A stretch of 64,000 nucleotides of DNA from Balanoglossus misakiensis (lineage: Eukaryota > Hemichordata). A program made the position numbers and the translations under genes. The stretch spans positions 11,718,001 through 11,782,000 of the forward strand of contig CM082582.2 of assembly GCA_040954595.2 (NCBI GenBank), in the 5' to 3' direction. Positions 45,171-58,800 of this stretch are shown piece after piece. Numbering within the stretch: position 1 is the stretch's first letter; the number at the start of each line of letters is the position of its first letter. The notes below the pieces were generated by a model. That model saw nothing but the letters and a program-made list of their open reading frames with translations, was not told the origin of the DNA and did not search any database.

Positions 45171-45245
45171 TTTTGTCGACATAATTGGAAATTTCTACTC
45201 TCGTGTGATATTCGTGATTTTTGTCGATATAATTGAGTATTTCTA
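45171..45245 (+). repeat. Imperfect tandem duplication, 48-bp period
   Basis: TTTTGTCGACATAATTGGAA at 45171 recurs as TTTTGTCGATATAATTGAGT at 45219. Both copies run on to a shared ATTTCTA, and the upstream flanks are also similar (AATATGCGAC, ATATTCGTGA). Confidence 0.85.
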
Positions 45246-48200
45246 ATCACGGATGGTTTATGCAGATTGACACTTTTATTTTATTCATCATGGCCATCAA
45301 CTACAATCAGTCAATCATTGTTCGGACACATGTCACTACACTGGAGAGGGACTTGTCATGGTGCGCGTATGTCCTTAAACGCGTATAGACCATGGATGTT
45401 GAAATTGTCTCATTTCAAATTTCCAAAACAACTTTACTCGGCTGGGAATCACGATTTCAGATATCACAATATATCAAAAAATAATAGATGGCTCCGCGAC
45501 GAAACTGAACCACTTTCTGAATGCGCTTACATGTCATCACACTTTCAAACGATAAAAAGCCAGAGTAATCGAATTGTCTCCCAAACGGAAGATGCTTTTC
45601 TGTGGAAAAGAAAACAACGCGGAATTCATAACATGAGAACACAATGAGCAGCGACACGCCGTGAAAACTCGCCACTTTAGAGCTGAGCTGATAAAGCCCG
45701 AGATATTCACCGCAAAGTCGGTCATCATTTTAATTCAATCACCGAAGCCACGCAGAAGAAAGCCCTGTGATGATACGCCTCACAATACCGATGTATTTGT
45801 ATATAGATGCAAAATGCAGTTAAAAGCCTTTTACAAATGCGTTTTCTCAGTTCATCAATGAGGTTTGCAACAATCGCCGGGTATATAGTGAAAGGCGTTC
45901 CACGATGTATATTATCCAGTAACTCGCAGCACTACGATTCTGCACGTATCAGCGACGGCTCTCGCAGCGCTTGGCGAGTTTAATTACGAGACATGTCGAC
46001 ACAGCGACGGACTGCGCCATTAGCTGAGGATTTGTGAAAGTTGTACTTCTAAGTTCGGTGACCCTGGTTTGTCTTTCTTCCCAGCGTTCATTTCCGGTGT
46101 CCTCTTAAAGACAACGCGGGACGATAAATCGATCCATACGCGCTGGTTTCCATAAATCACCCTAGCTCACTGATTTGAAAATATATCATTGCCCTGTTGA
46201 CTGGGAGATAAAAATTCAATTTCTCTATTTCCAAAGGATGCGTTCTTCACCTTCCTACAAAACGGCAAAAGCCTTTGATTTCATTAATAAATTTATCGAA
46301 ATTGTGAATTTTCCTACATTGCTGGAGATTGCATCTACTAATTTGAGCGCACTTTAATGAAATTTGAAGATAAACTTTCCATTTTGTCCAAATTAACTCA
46401 GGGTATGCGCCCAGATAAAGTTCGCATCGTCGTGACATCGATAAATTCTGAACGATACGTGCTTGAAAGGGGACTAAAGCAACATCGTAGATTAGTCCAA
46501 TCAAACGGGTAAAAATCTTTAAGGCGGTCGGCAGTGGCCTGTTTCCCTGACAACGGCGCGTGAAGCCCTGGTTTTCCCTATGAACAGGCAAAATAAATGC
46601 GTGTTCGTGATGTCGAGGATCGTGCCAATTGTAAGTCGTGAGTCGCCAAAACGAAGGCGCCGGCACGACAATTTTCGCCGCGGTTGCGTTTTTCACTCCG
46701 CTTAATTCCTAGAAATTTCAATCTTGGATATGTGAATTATCAGAACAAGATGAATGCTTGCAACAACATGTTCTGATATTTATCGGGACAGCTTCTGGAA
46801 TTGTCTACTATTTGCTAACTACATATTTAGTGCCTCCGATTTCAACTGGTGTTACTGAGTGTTAGTCGGACTGTCAACCCGAAGAAAGTTTTGTAAATAA
46901 AAAGGATAGATTTTTAGACATCAATTCAACGTCACCAGATTATGCTAATTGTAAAACCCCTAAAACGATGGGCGTCAGCTGTACACGTACATGGCTATCG
47001 AATTAACCCTAAAGCTACGGTTTTAGTTTTATTGTAAAGGCGAAAAAACAAGCAGTCTTTGTTACCAATGATTACGTACTAGCAGCAGGTGAGATGCACT
47101 ATCATTGCCTACGGAATAAAGGATACCGACTGTTGAACGTTTAAAATGGTGTAGTATTCGCTTGCCACAAATTCTGTTATGTCCAGAGCACAATCACATC
47201 GATTGCATTCGCGTTAAGAGTACACTTGGCATTTTATTGGCCTCATTTAATTTAAATTTGCCATCCTTGTGGGCAAAACGAGATGCTCGACCCGATCAAA
47301 TGTAAACTGTTCCGCTTGAAAAACATCTGCCACTTTCATGTAGCTACGTCACAGAGAGTGAACATTGTGGCCGGTTATCGTGAATGGCTTCGTGTATTCT
47401 CCGTCTGTCGGTGATAACGCGTTGACAGGGAAGAATGTTTCGAGTGATTAAGTAGCGCCAGAGACCCACCTGTGTCAACCATTATGAAACTTCCAGTGTC
47501 TGGAGAATGATTTTAAAAACACATCCACAACAAATCGTTTATGTTCGTTTATATTCTAAATGGAATTATTCCCGCTTGAAGCAACGTGCACCCAGTATTA
47601 AATACCGGGATTTTGAACGGTTCGGCGTTGAAAAAGCCTTTAGTGTTATTTTTATTGGATATGCGCCATTTTGAAATGGTAGAAAGAGAATGCCTCCGTA
47701 TTCAGATATTGCAAAGAACAAGCTAGGCTGTAAAATATCACTGGCTCCCTTGATTAAAGTTGACAGGATCGACAAATCTGTCAATTACTAGTTTATCAAT
47801 TAGGTGTAAGAACAACCCCGCTTTTCTCATAAAAAAGAAAACGTTTCCTTCCGTTCCCCGCCGGAAGTAATCAGTTCATTTGCCGCCTTTTATCAAAAGA
47901 TATGCTAATGTGACGAGATGTGACATTCTCGCAGTTTGTATCACAACTTGAAGTTAAGAGCGATGATGTGCATTCAGCTACGCAACAATGGGCACTGCAT
48001 TTATAAGACAACAAATCAATACATTTAAAGTGTTAGTCATTTGTCCTGACCAGACCCTCATGTGTTACCACAACTACGCCATCATGGATGGATGGATGGG
48101 TGGGATTAGTCGGCGGGATTGGTGGAAAAGACACAACTCCCACGGAACACAGGCAACCATTATCGACCACTCCCGTGACACGAAATACAATGTAGTCGTT

Positions 48201-50035
48201 AGGAATTAAAAAAAACATTACTCAGTAGATGAGACACGTTAAAATTAACAGCAAAGGATTGCCCTCGTCGCTAATCGTAAAATCAATGAAACACGTGTCC
48301 ACACGAATAATGTGATAAATGATTCAGAATAATTATAGTCACCACAGTCACATGCATTCTTACAGAGCATTTCTTCTGTTTCAATATTTACTTATTTGAA
48401 TGACAAAACGTCCACCTTGACCAAATAAATGCGCAGTTAGTATTTTATTTACAGTTATGAAGAGTCCTTTACGGACCATTAAATCGCGTAATATGCCCTC
48501 GGGGAGCCATGGTCTGGTCTCTCAAGTCATAACTAACGCGAACTGCGTATTTGTGATTTCTACAGATGTATGACTGTGTTAAAGTGTTTGAAAATTCTGC
48601 CGGGCAGCGCGACGCGCGATGCTTTTGACGAGCCGTGTTGTTAGCATTAGTGACCCGTGAGGCAACGCAGTCACGGAAGGCGAAGACTCGCTAATTTGCA
48701 ATTACGCGGAACGACCCTGCCTTCAGGAACAGTCCGGGATCTAGTTACTGTAACGACGTTACTTATAATACGTGTGGAATTATATAGTACTCCTGACCAT
48801 AGCTGCCAATGTTGCAACCTCAATCCGAGGAGCGAACTGTTTATACAGGAAAATGGCTTGTTCACTGACAAGACCCGCTTGAAAGACAAAATTCTCAGGA
48901 TGAAGCACTTGAAAATAAAATACATACAATCATCTCTACTGAATATTTATGGACTTATACATTATATAACGCCACTCCCTCGCGAAGCACTTATGCACTT
49001 TCTCCTTCTGACTTTCGTTTTCCATTTTCGGTGATAAAATCTGGAACGCAACAAAAGCCTATCATTTAAATATTGAACAAGGTCGGCAGGTCGAGTCAAC
49101 CCTTTTCAGCCGAGCATATTGTTTCCGCTTGGAAAATCGTCGAGGGAGATGTGCTTGGCTTTAGATTCATTTAGTTAGTCACTTCATAGTGTCATTAAAG
49201 CTGCACGAAATCTTTGCAACTGGGCGGTGCTTTCTGGCGACGGATGAACTCGCTCTCTCTTGGGACCCAGGCATTAAACTAACAGTCACATATCCGAAGA
49301 GCGTCGTGCCGTGCAGGCAATTTAGAATATTGCAACGGACGTGTGTTACAAATGCACACGGATGCAAAGTTCAAGGGCGGTGATTGCATTGTTATTACTG
49401 GTAAAAAGCTGAAAATAACTGCACTGCTTGTAAAAACACGAGGAGTTGGTATGGAAACAGAGTAAATTGAGAGTACAATCACAGTCCCGCTATGGACTGT
49501 GGTACAATAAAGACATGTTTCGTGTCTACTTGTGCCGTGTAGAAAAGGTCCGGCAGAATCTAACCCCATAAGCATATGAGTTTCCAATAATACATCAGCG
49601 TTAACAAAAGGTTGTCACCAATCTTGTTTAAGTTCACTTGAAACAGTTTTACTTCCTTCGCATGAATGTAACCACGTTTTCAACTGACAATTGTCACGGT
49701 AATAAACCATGAAACTACTACAGGGGGAGATATTAATTGACCGTTTCTGGAGACATTAAACACAATATCCCCGTGCAAAGGAGAAAGTTAATTTACGTGC
49801 AAAGAATTTACAACGAGCTTCAGCTTTCGCATCGCCACACAGAGACGAGACGACCCAGAAATGAGATTCTCCGCGTAGCATTTTTATGTTATTTGCCCAT
49901 CTGATTAAAAGCTGCGTTATTGTTAATATGAAAACTAAAATTAATACGACATCTAAATTGGTGTTAACATACATTTCTACAGCTTCAAATATGACATTAA
50001 TTTGCAAATTGCTACTACGAGCTCAACTACGCAAG

Positions 50036-50115
50036 GGCAGACAGACAGACGCTCTCTGTCTGTGTGTCTCCCTCTCTCTGTCTGTTCGTCTCTGTCCTTG
50101 TCTATCTCTCTCCGC
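50036..50115 (+). repeat. (GACA)/(CTGT)(CTCT)n tract
   Basis: GACAGACAGAC followed by a long CTGTCTGT and CTCTCTC-rich run. The junction of GACA with CTGT makes a local inverted repeat. Confidence 0.85.
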
Positions 50116-51350
50116 CTGTCACATATTAAGCATCTTCTCTCAGTCGCGCGCAGATGGAGTAAATCCGCGTGCAATGTGAGTGAACCTCGCATTTACTAGC
50201 TTTGTTTGAAAAGCGGATTCCACATTCTATCGCCGTCGTTTAACACAAATTGGTTCCGTCGGATTGCTGTTTCCCGACAAACGACGCGGTCGATTCGATT
50301 TCTTGTTCTCGGCATCGTTAGCAACAAACCAATAAGACACATATAGCCAATACCACGACTGCATCGCCCAGAAATTCAATAAAAAGTGTGTGCGTACATG
50401 CACATTAGTGGGTACCAAGAATGGTAATCAATAAACTCAAAACAATTAACGTCGTAATACTTGCCGATCGTCTGTGCACCTGAGCACCATTATATCGGCT
50501 GTGTTCGACAAACATCGACTCGCTTCGACAGTAATTCAGTTTCCGTCCGACAGCGAACCATCATTTCGGGTTTCGCCGTCTCGCAAATGACTTCAGATAA
50601 ACTCAATTGCCCTTGAATTCTCGTCTTTTCTCCAGAAATGAAACACACCGTCATGTGAAACATTACTCATAAAGTGACAAACTTTGAGCGGAATTGACAA
50701 TCATGACGTTTAACCGATTCAAGGTCACCCTCCACAAAGATCATGAGCTCGGATTTTATCTGAATGCCAACGCGGCTTAATGCACTTTTCCTTATAGTTT
50801 TTATTTGGTGTGTGTGCCTACACATTACGCTGGTTTGGCGCGCTTTTAAGCACAGACACGTTTATAGTCGTGTTACTCTAAGAACAAACGGCAGAAGATG
50901 GGAACGGACAGTCGAGCGGACATTAAATGGAGCTAAGTGATGGACGGCGATACATCCGCCGCGTGCTCCATTCATACGTGTCACTTCTCATCAAAGTTTC
51001 TGGGGAAATCCCTTAATGCGCTTAAGACACGATATTAGCGCCAATTGACAAGGGAAATGACCTGGAAATAGTTATGATCCCTGGAACGGAAATCTAATTC
51101 TACAAAAGATACCCCTTTGTGTAAAGGAGATCAGAAAACGTTTTATTGATTTAAGGCAAGAAAACGCTACGCACGCGAACGAAAACTCGCCTGATTCTTG
51201 AGAATTTCTCCTTGCTTCGGACGGGTACACTTGTTGCGAAAATAGCACCACGCCATATCCACGTCACGTGATCGATCGACGACGTCACAGTGGCTGCAAA
51301 AAATACAGAAGCATAGTGATGATTTGACCTCGCGACCTAACTTTTATGGG

Positions 51351-51358
51351 TATAAAAG
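51351..51358 (+). promoter_or_regulatory. Orphan TATA box
   Basis: GGGTATAAAAGAG with an upstream CACGTGATC (about 51265) and a CRE-like GACGTCAC (about 51281), and an initiator-like TCATTTT about 30 bases downstream. This is a textbook RNA polymerase II core promoter arrangement, but no gene is recognised immediately after it. It could drive a non-coding RNA or a 5' UTR exon of the gene at 60263. Confidence 0.35.
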
Positions 51359-54300
51359 AGAAGTTCGTGCAGTTTGGCCAAAATCTCATTTTCTGGTCCT
51401 TTGAGGAGTCTCATTAAAGTTCTCCTGACCTCATGTGACGCACGCACGAATTTTCTTTGAGAATATCCTGTATTGGTCGAGCATTACGCATACCCTGCCA
51501 TTTCCCCCCTGCAACTTCATATTGATCCAAGATATGGTTTAAGGCGAAAATATTCGTGCTATGCTTTCCGAAACAGGGGCAACTCGCCTCTGATAAAAAA
51601 CAATCTTGCAGCGAAATACAATATCCTGGCTTCTTTACACCAAGGAACCAGATGTATCGGTTCTCAAGGCGAGTCTTTTCATCCACCAGAAAAGAAACGT
51701 TTCTGTCAACTAACGCGGTATCACTAACGCCAATTTATGAGGCAGAAACAATTTTACTCGATTGATTTCCCTAGCTAGAATAGACTCCCACTGTAATAAT
51801 GAAAAGAAACGCACACAAAGAGATCCTTTTTCTGATCGTGGTCAAAATCAATGTTCTCCGCTTTGCTTAACTTCCACTCTTAAGTACCTTCAACAGAGGA
51901 TCGACTGCTTTACACTTTTAAAAAATATCGCTAACGGGAGCATTTAGAAAGGGAAAAACAGAAGGAGGTTTGTTTTCTATTGGAATAGATTTCCTTTCAT
52001 TCTGTAAGGATTAGCAATATTAATCTTCGCTGATCCGTATTGGTTTCACTCAACAGAATGACCTTTGTCCCCTGTCTGCGAAGCTTGCTTCTTTGCTTTT
52101 CAATTTTTATTGCCTACGTAATCTCCTTCGACGTTAAGTGTTTCTTAATGTTTTAGACGGTATTGCTCACAGTGCATTATTTTTTTTTCATTTTGAAAGA
52201 AATATTACAATGAATTTTGCATCGTTTTGCCATTCGATACTGTCTCGCGAGAATCAGTATCGCAAAAAAGCTCGGTGCAATTCTGTTTTAAAAGATTTAT
52301 ATTAATCACCAATAAACGCACGTCACCATAAAGATGCACAGACATTTCAGAAATCCGATGGCGACCCCATTTAAAATAACTTGAAATTTATTGAGAGAAA
52401 AAAAATCAACTGGAATTATGCTCGGTAATCGAGGGGATTGTTATGCAATAAGTTATTTTACAATGACCTTGTGTCAATTGAAAATTGCTTGCAAATCGAG
52501 TCTAAACGCGTAAACGTGCTTGCCGACAAACACGACACAAATTGCTGAAGTCACTGCGGAGATTTGCCTTTCACATATGTTTAATTAACCTGTCTCCTGG
52601 GTGGACCGATTGTGACCCCGTATGTAGATGATGAATTATAGGACGGTTTTTGTACGGGCGTCCTTAACTTTGCGGTTAGTCTTCGCTCATTCTTTGACGA
52701 CTCGCGTTTACGTTACCAGTAATCTTGCAAGAGACCCTAAATTTTTCCATTGTTTTTGCTATTCCGCATACGCACCGCTAATGACAACAGTCTTGGCGTG
52801 CTGCCTTGGGGTACGGGCTATATTAAGTCTTGTGGGAGTACCCAGTTTGAAGAACGTGTACAATTATGAGTCCCCGATGCGTCGTCCCCGGTAGATACGC
52901 AGTCATCTCCCTCTGACTGACTATCGATGAAGGCGGTGCGCTCCGCAAATACGGCCGTTGGATTAATACAAATTGCAGTCGATACCAACACAGACATCCT
53001 AATAGCTTCGTCAATACTATTTACTGTCAATTTAGAAGCAAGGCAGAGATACAGGACATGGAGGCCCGGCATCATCGAAGTTCACAAAATGAAAACTGAA
53101 TTGGTTGTCGGGTACGGGGAGAGGGATGTTTGTGACGTTCGCCGAGTTTTCTTCCCCTTCTCGATCTTGCTAACAAACAAATAATAACTACATCACTCAT
53201 CAGTCTTCATTTGGCGTTTGTACTTTGATGTTGAATTTTGAGTGGTTGAACCTCCTCTATAAAGTCTTGCAAGTAGGCTGAACACGTAACTATGGTGTCC
53301 CGCGCTCGAATGCCAATCATCAACCGACGCGGCGTCCAAATAAATAAATCATATCACGAAGCAAAAGCAACCAAGATAATATCTAAAGAAAGTGTTTGCA
53401 CATTTTAAATATTTGGCTCAAAATGCCAAAAGTTGGCAGTTTAATTTCCAAATACTGCTCATTCCTCGTTAAGGTGCATTACTTGGCCGCTTCACGTCGA
53501 CTCAAAATATCTCGGGGTGCCGTTTGCAATTACATTGTGTGGCAAATGTCGCGAGCTGTTAGTAATTGCGGTCTGCCAACATGACGGCGAACGGGTGCTA
53601 ACCAATGCTTGAAATACAAAAAAGTTGTTACTCGTTCTCTTGGGAACAGACATGTTCATATCGCTGAGGCAACACTCTGTACTGTTTCTGAAATGCTCAT
53701 CTGTAACTTGTGTTTCGTTTTAGTGTCAAAAATTTCCAAGTTGATGAAATGATTGCTTCTCAGATATAGTTGGGATTATAACTTGATGCCTGTTCCCCAC
53801 GGTCTATATTTGCGATATATTGGACATTTATTTAAACAAACGAGTCTGTCAAACCACTGACTGATGACGTGGAAACTCATCCACTGAAATACGCAGCAAC
53901 GATATTGGTCCATCCGTCACGATCTCTTGATTGTGTAGAGAATATCTTTTAACATGTCAAATGAAGGGTATTATGTCTTTGCAGTTGTAAATTCTCAGCT
54001 TTGAGACATTTTCTTTTCCTTCAAGTGAGAGCTACGCTGACGTCTCCTGTCTGTTTCGTTTAATATCACACCCTCGGAGACGCGGAGAAAACTTTCAGAT
54101 ATTAACGGCGATAATGGTGTGACACGGTCGCTGTTAAGCGTCCCAAGTGCCCGTTCCATTACAGCTTGTATTTCCAGCAACTAATCACCCGTGTCTACAT
54201 TTCAACATGGCGTGACAGGCTCTCGACCTGTTTCCATTTTGCGCGGCACCTGTAAGTGATCCCTGCTGTGTGCACCTGGCATTCCCGTGCAACGACAAAA

Positions 54301-54952
54301 GCAGGCGACGTGCTCATGCGAGACTTTGACCTCTTATCGTCGGCTGGTTTCGTATATATGCAATCTGGGTGATTCTTAATCTCGACGTGATCAGTTCAAG
54401 CGAGCGAAAAATCCACCCAGCTTCAGAAACGTTATCTGCTTCCAAAACTCGAACGGAAGTAGAATGAGTATGGATGAGATATACTGATGATGCAGTGTGA
54501 AGGCAGGTGTGAAGGGCAAAAAGTGGACGCGTCGACGATGCAACCTTTAGCCTCTGAGGTGTACAGCTCGTGATAACATGGAGAAACAGTTTCAGAACAT
54601 GAACATTTTTACCGCATTCAAGTCAACTTTCTAGCTAAATGAACTTGAAGTCACATACAATCCTTTGAGCGAAAGCTCGCTGAGTTAAAGGCTCTGTATG
54701 CCGTGTGTGATGTTTAGGCCCTATACGGCACGTTCGGGCGTGGTTCTTACAACTGGCAACTATTGTACAGTCGCCATCTTTTCTCGGGATTACCGCAATC
54801 TTTCAGACATGGCTTACTGTTCTCAGCGAAGTTGTAAGACGCATGCCCTCAGGTGTAGTGAAGTCTGTCATTTTGCCTATATTACAGTAATGACCTCTCA
54901 TGGCTATTATCGTGCCAGTCAAATGCGACCCTTATTCGAGGCTACGACGACT

Positions 54953-55041
54953 GCGCTCCCTCCGTCTCCCTCCCCCCTCTCTTTCTTCCTCCCTCCCTCC
55001 CTCCACCTCTCTCTCCTCACTCCCCCCTCCCTCTCTCTCAC
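54953..55041 (+). repeat. Polypyrimidine (CT/CCCT)n tract
   Basis: Nearly 90 bases of C and T with few purines, intergenic. Such tracts can form triplex DNA. Confidence 0.9.
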
Positions 55042-55827
55042 GCAGCTGATAGCTAGCATGAAATCCTCATGAACATGGCAGGTGCCATTTAACCTTTCAT
55101 GAGATAAACCTACTTCCATTGAATTTGACTACTCTGGCTTTATGAATGCCATAAAAAATATTGCAGGTGATAAGCACTCGTGTGATTGCCACTGATGCCT
55201 GTTAACATTCAACGACCGTCACGACTATGTTTTGTTGGAGCAACTTGCCATTCATGGGAGTGTTAGCAGCTCGCGATAAGCTCCACTGTTCATGCATATG
55301 GCGAAGACATTTCTTGTGATATCCGGTGCTTATACTTAGACTATCTTTCACTCGCGAAATGTCAAAATGAAAGATTGACCCCCGCCCCGGGAGAACTCCT
55401 CGGCGAACCTATATTCGGCGGACAACATCTCGGACAATCGACCGGCGAAGCTTCCGTCGGTTCTATGGGAGAGACTTAAACGAGAGTCAAGTCATCTTAT
55501 GCAGTGCTATACACACAGAAGACGTGGAGACAGTATCGGCTTATCGTAGCGGTGACGTGAAAGAAATCTTAATAGCATCCCCGGAGGCTTACGGCTTACT
55601 CTCTCCTATTGATAGCTCCACCCGGGAAAAACAATTTACCGACCGGGACGGCACACTTGTTAGACGTCGAGCAAAGATGATTCAGGGGCAATTTAAATTA
55701 ATGTTGCCGGTCATAAAGAAGCTTGTTAACGACTCCTAGGCGGACGGTTTCCACACCAGAGGACATAAACAAGTTTTCGGTCTCATATGGCTCTATATTA
55801 GAGGGTCGTGTCGCAACTGAGAAATCT

Positions 55828-55853
55828 GCCATTTTCAGAAATTGGAAAATGGC
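55828..55853. repeat. Perfect 9-bp inverted repeat with 8-base loop
   Basis: GCCATTTTC (55828-55836) and GAAAATGGC (55845-55853) are exact reverse complements. The GCCAT core resembles a YY1-type site, here facing both ways. Confidence 0.7.
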
Positions 55854-58800
55854 ATCGCTCAAAGTTTAGCTTACTGCCCTAACAACTGTACAAGTTTGAA
55901 CTCCTCATGAGTTTTGATGCAGACAAATTTAAAGTCGATCTGTATCACCCCAGCTACCAAGTGCCATATTGTAGGTGTCGCCAGTAACACGAGCATGACG
56001 CAACCGCTAATTTATCACCACATAATGGCGGCCATATTTATGAACCTGTCGGCAGATTCTGCAAGAATCACATTTTGTTGTCCCCACGTGGATTTCACCT
56101 GCCTTATCGCGATTCTTTGCTATCAACCGAATGTAATTATCATAACTCATAATCTTTTCAAGAAGAAACGCGTGCATCTTTTATCTTTGTGTGAACAACG
56201 TTGATTTACGAGTCGAGGTGGCAGAATATGTTGGTGGTATAGGTTTCGCCAATGGGGTGGCGCTGCTGCAGTTGAATTATTGATCATTGTACTATTAGAC
56301 ATATCGGGAAGGTTACATTATTCTAAGTGGAAATGCTTCATTGCACTATATGGCCAGCAAGCGGCAATTTATGGCAATGCTAATGAGTAGACACCATAAA
56401 ACACAAGGCAATTATGACATGATAACGAGGTCAACGATATTAATTTCTTATTAGGGATTTCAAATAGAATCTCCAGGCAAGATACAAAATAAAATAAGTT
56501 GATTCGTTTCATTCAAACATACACTTTGAACGCATCGACTCAGAACATTCTTAATATTTTATTTGAAGTTTTGAGTTTTTTGCCAGATGTGGGTTCAAAG
56601 TATGCAGTCGCAGGATAGCTGACGGGTAACAATTAATCTTTCAAAACACAACACGCCTTATCAGGCTGGCGATGCAACCAATAATTTATGTTGCCGACGG
56701 GTTTGATGACTTTTGAAAAAAGCCTTGTATTGGAATATTTCAGGAAGATGCTTAATCCGGTCTACGTTATCTCGTCACTTGGCTGTGTTTTAGCGAGAAA
56801 TGCGTGACGGCAATCGCTTTCGGAAACCACGGTTCTGATCGAGAAGTGGCGCTCATGTTTGTGTACGATGGGTAATTTTAATCTCAACCATCACCGGATT
56901 ATTTTAATCGCAACAGCCACTCCGGCGATATTAATCCGCGTCTCGTGACATGTAGGCCTACCAACAGATGAACATCTCGCCCGTAGCGATGAATCGAGCA
57001 TACTTTTAATTTCGGAATTCTCTCCCACTCATATACATGTGCATCCTGCGGCGGCGTATTTGCCTCCTTGGCGCGACCATTGATAAGCGTTGCAACAAAA
57101 TATCCTTAAGCTACAGGTAGCGCGCACACAAACAGAAAGTATATGGAGTGAAATATTTAAGACACGGAAATACGATTGGAACTTCAGAGAAAACAAGATG
57201 GAGGTATTTTTGTCCTCTTTATCACGACTCCGCGTGATTCAGATAACTGCTATCGCATTCATACTGATTGGGCTATGCACTATATCATGCTTCCCCCATA
57301 AAACTAATTTTTGTAAACGCTCGAAAAACGAATTTGAATATTATCGGGTAATTTGTCGAAGGGTAATGACATTTAAAGTTGTCTGGGGGTTCACTCGAGT
57401 TTGCCAATGGAGTCGGAATACGGGTGAGGGCGGGTCTGCATGGTAATCGGGAGAAATGCTTTAAATTGTTCTAATAAACAGCATTACAAACTCTTTCCTC
57501 TCATAATTGATGAAGTTGAACACTTACTGTAAGAACAGAACGCAGCAGTCAGTCCACGTTCATCCGGGACCTTCATATACCCGATCCATGCAAATGAGAC
57601 CAGAAATTGTGTCGCGCAAACGTACTGTAATGTTCACCTACAAAAAATGGACGAGAACAGGTAAATCAGCTTTTTTAAACGAAATATCAATGGTTGACAT
57701 GTTTGATTACTATGGCTACCAGACAGGAAATCAGCAAAGAGGGGCGCGTAAGAGAACGTGTACTCGTAAAACTCGGTGAAACGAAGCATGAAACGCGAAT
57801 TTCTTTTTAATATGTCTCTGTGGTCATCGACAAGTGGGCGGGACGGGACATCATCTGTAATGGACACACTCTTGCGCGGATCGCAAATGTAGTAATGGTT
57901 ATTGCGATCACGTTCCTCTGGAGATAACGCAGTGGAGTAATGAACTGCGTGCGTAACACAGGAGCGATTCAATTCCAAGGTCATAGGTCATCTTATCTTT
58001 GTTCGCATAATGTGAGTTGTAATGACCAATAAATGGTAGGGCATGCATTATCGCTGGACATGAAAGTACTTATGTGAGTGCAATGAGTTCCATGTTGAGT
58101 CAAAATTTGATTGATGAGAAGACCTATGATCTGCAAAAAGAATGACCACTATGCCTTTTGTGCTTACGCATAATAAGCTTGAACTTTTTTACCAATGCCT
58201 ACGCAAACTAAAGAAAAATATGAGTACCAAGTACAAATTATCAAAAGCTGTAGCTACTGTTAGTTAAAACGCACGTGTCTGAAGAGATGAAAGCGATAGG
58301 CTAAAGTGGTAATAATTTGAGCGTCTGCACGCCTTGGGGCAGCCACGATCAAATCAAGAAAACTGATCATCGCCGGTTGAGACCGAGTCACTTTCAACAC
58401 TGAGCTGTCCGTGCTTACAGATACTGGCGTGATTGAATTGTACGAATACTCATCCCCGGCAACGGAATATGAGAGATTTCTCAGATACGGTGCTGCGTGG
58501 GTTGTCATGCGAAAAAAGTCTTAATCTTGTGAAATCGTCATAACAGAGAAACTTTGACCTCGTTTGAGCATGTTTTGCAAATAAAGTCTTCGAATTCCCC
58601 AAGTAAGCGCCTTTCACTTATAAATTTAACATTTTAAAATTTATTGTATTATTATTCGCATTAAAAGTGCAGAGTTCTTTCCTTATATGCGGTGATCAAG
58701 AAAAATAGCGTGCGGCTTTTGAATCGGACTGATATATCTGTTAATCAGCAGAATTGTTGACTCCGTAATTCCTAATATTTGGCTGATGAGAGCTCACACA

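Noticed and set aside
46247-46696. 149-codon open frame on the minus strand
   Set aside because: Longest frame in the gene-poor region, but no domain, no plausible partner exon and no family resemblance. Such lengths are expected by chance in six frames of 64 kb.
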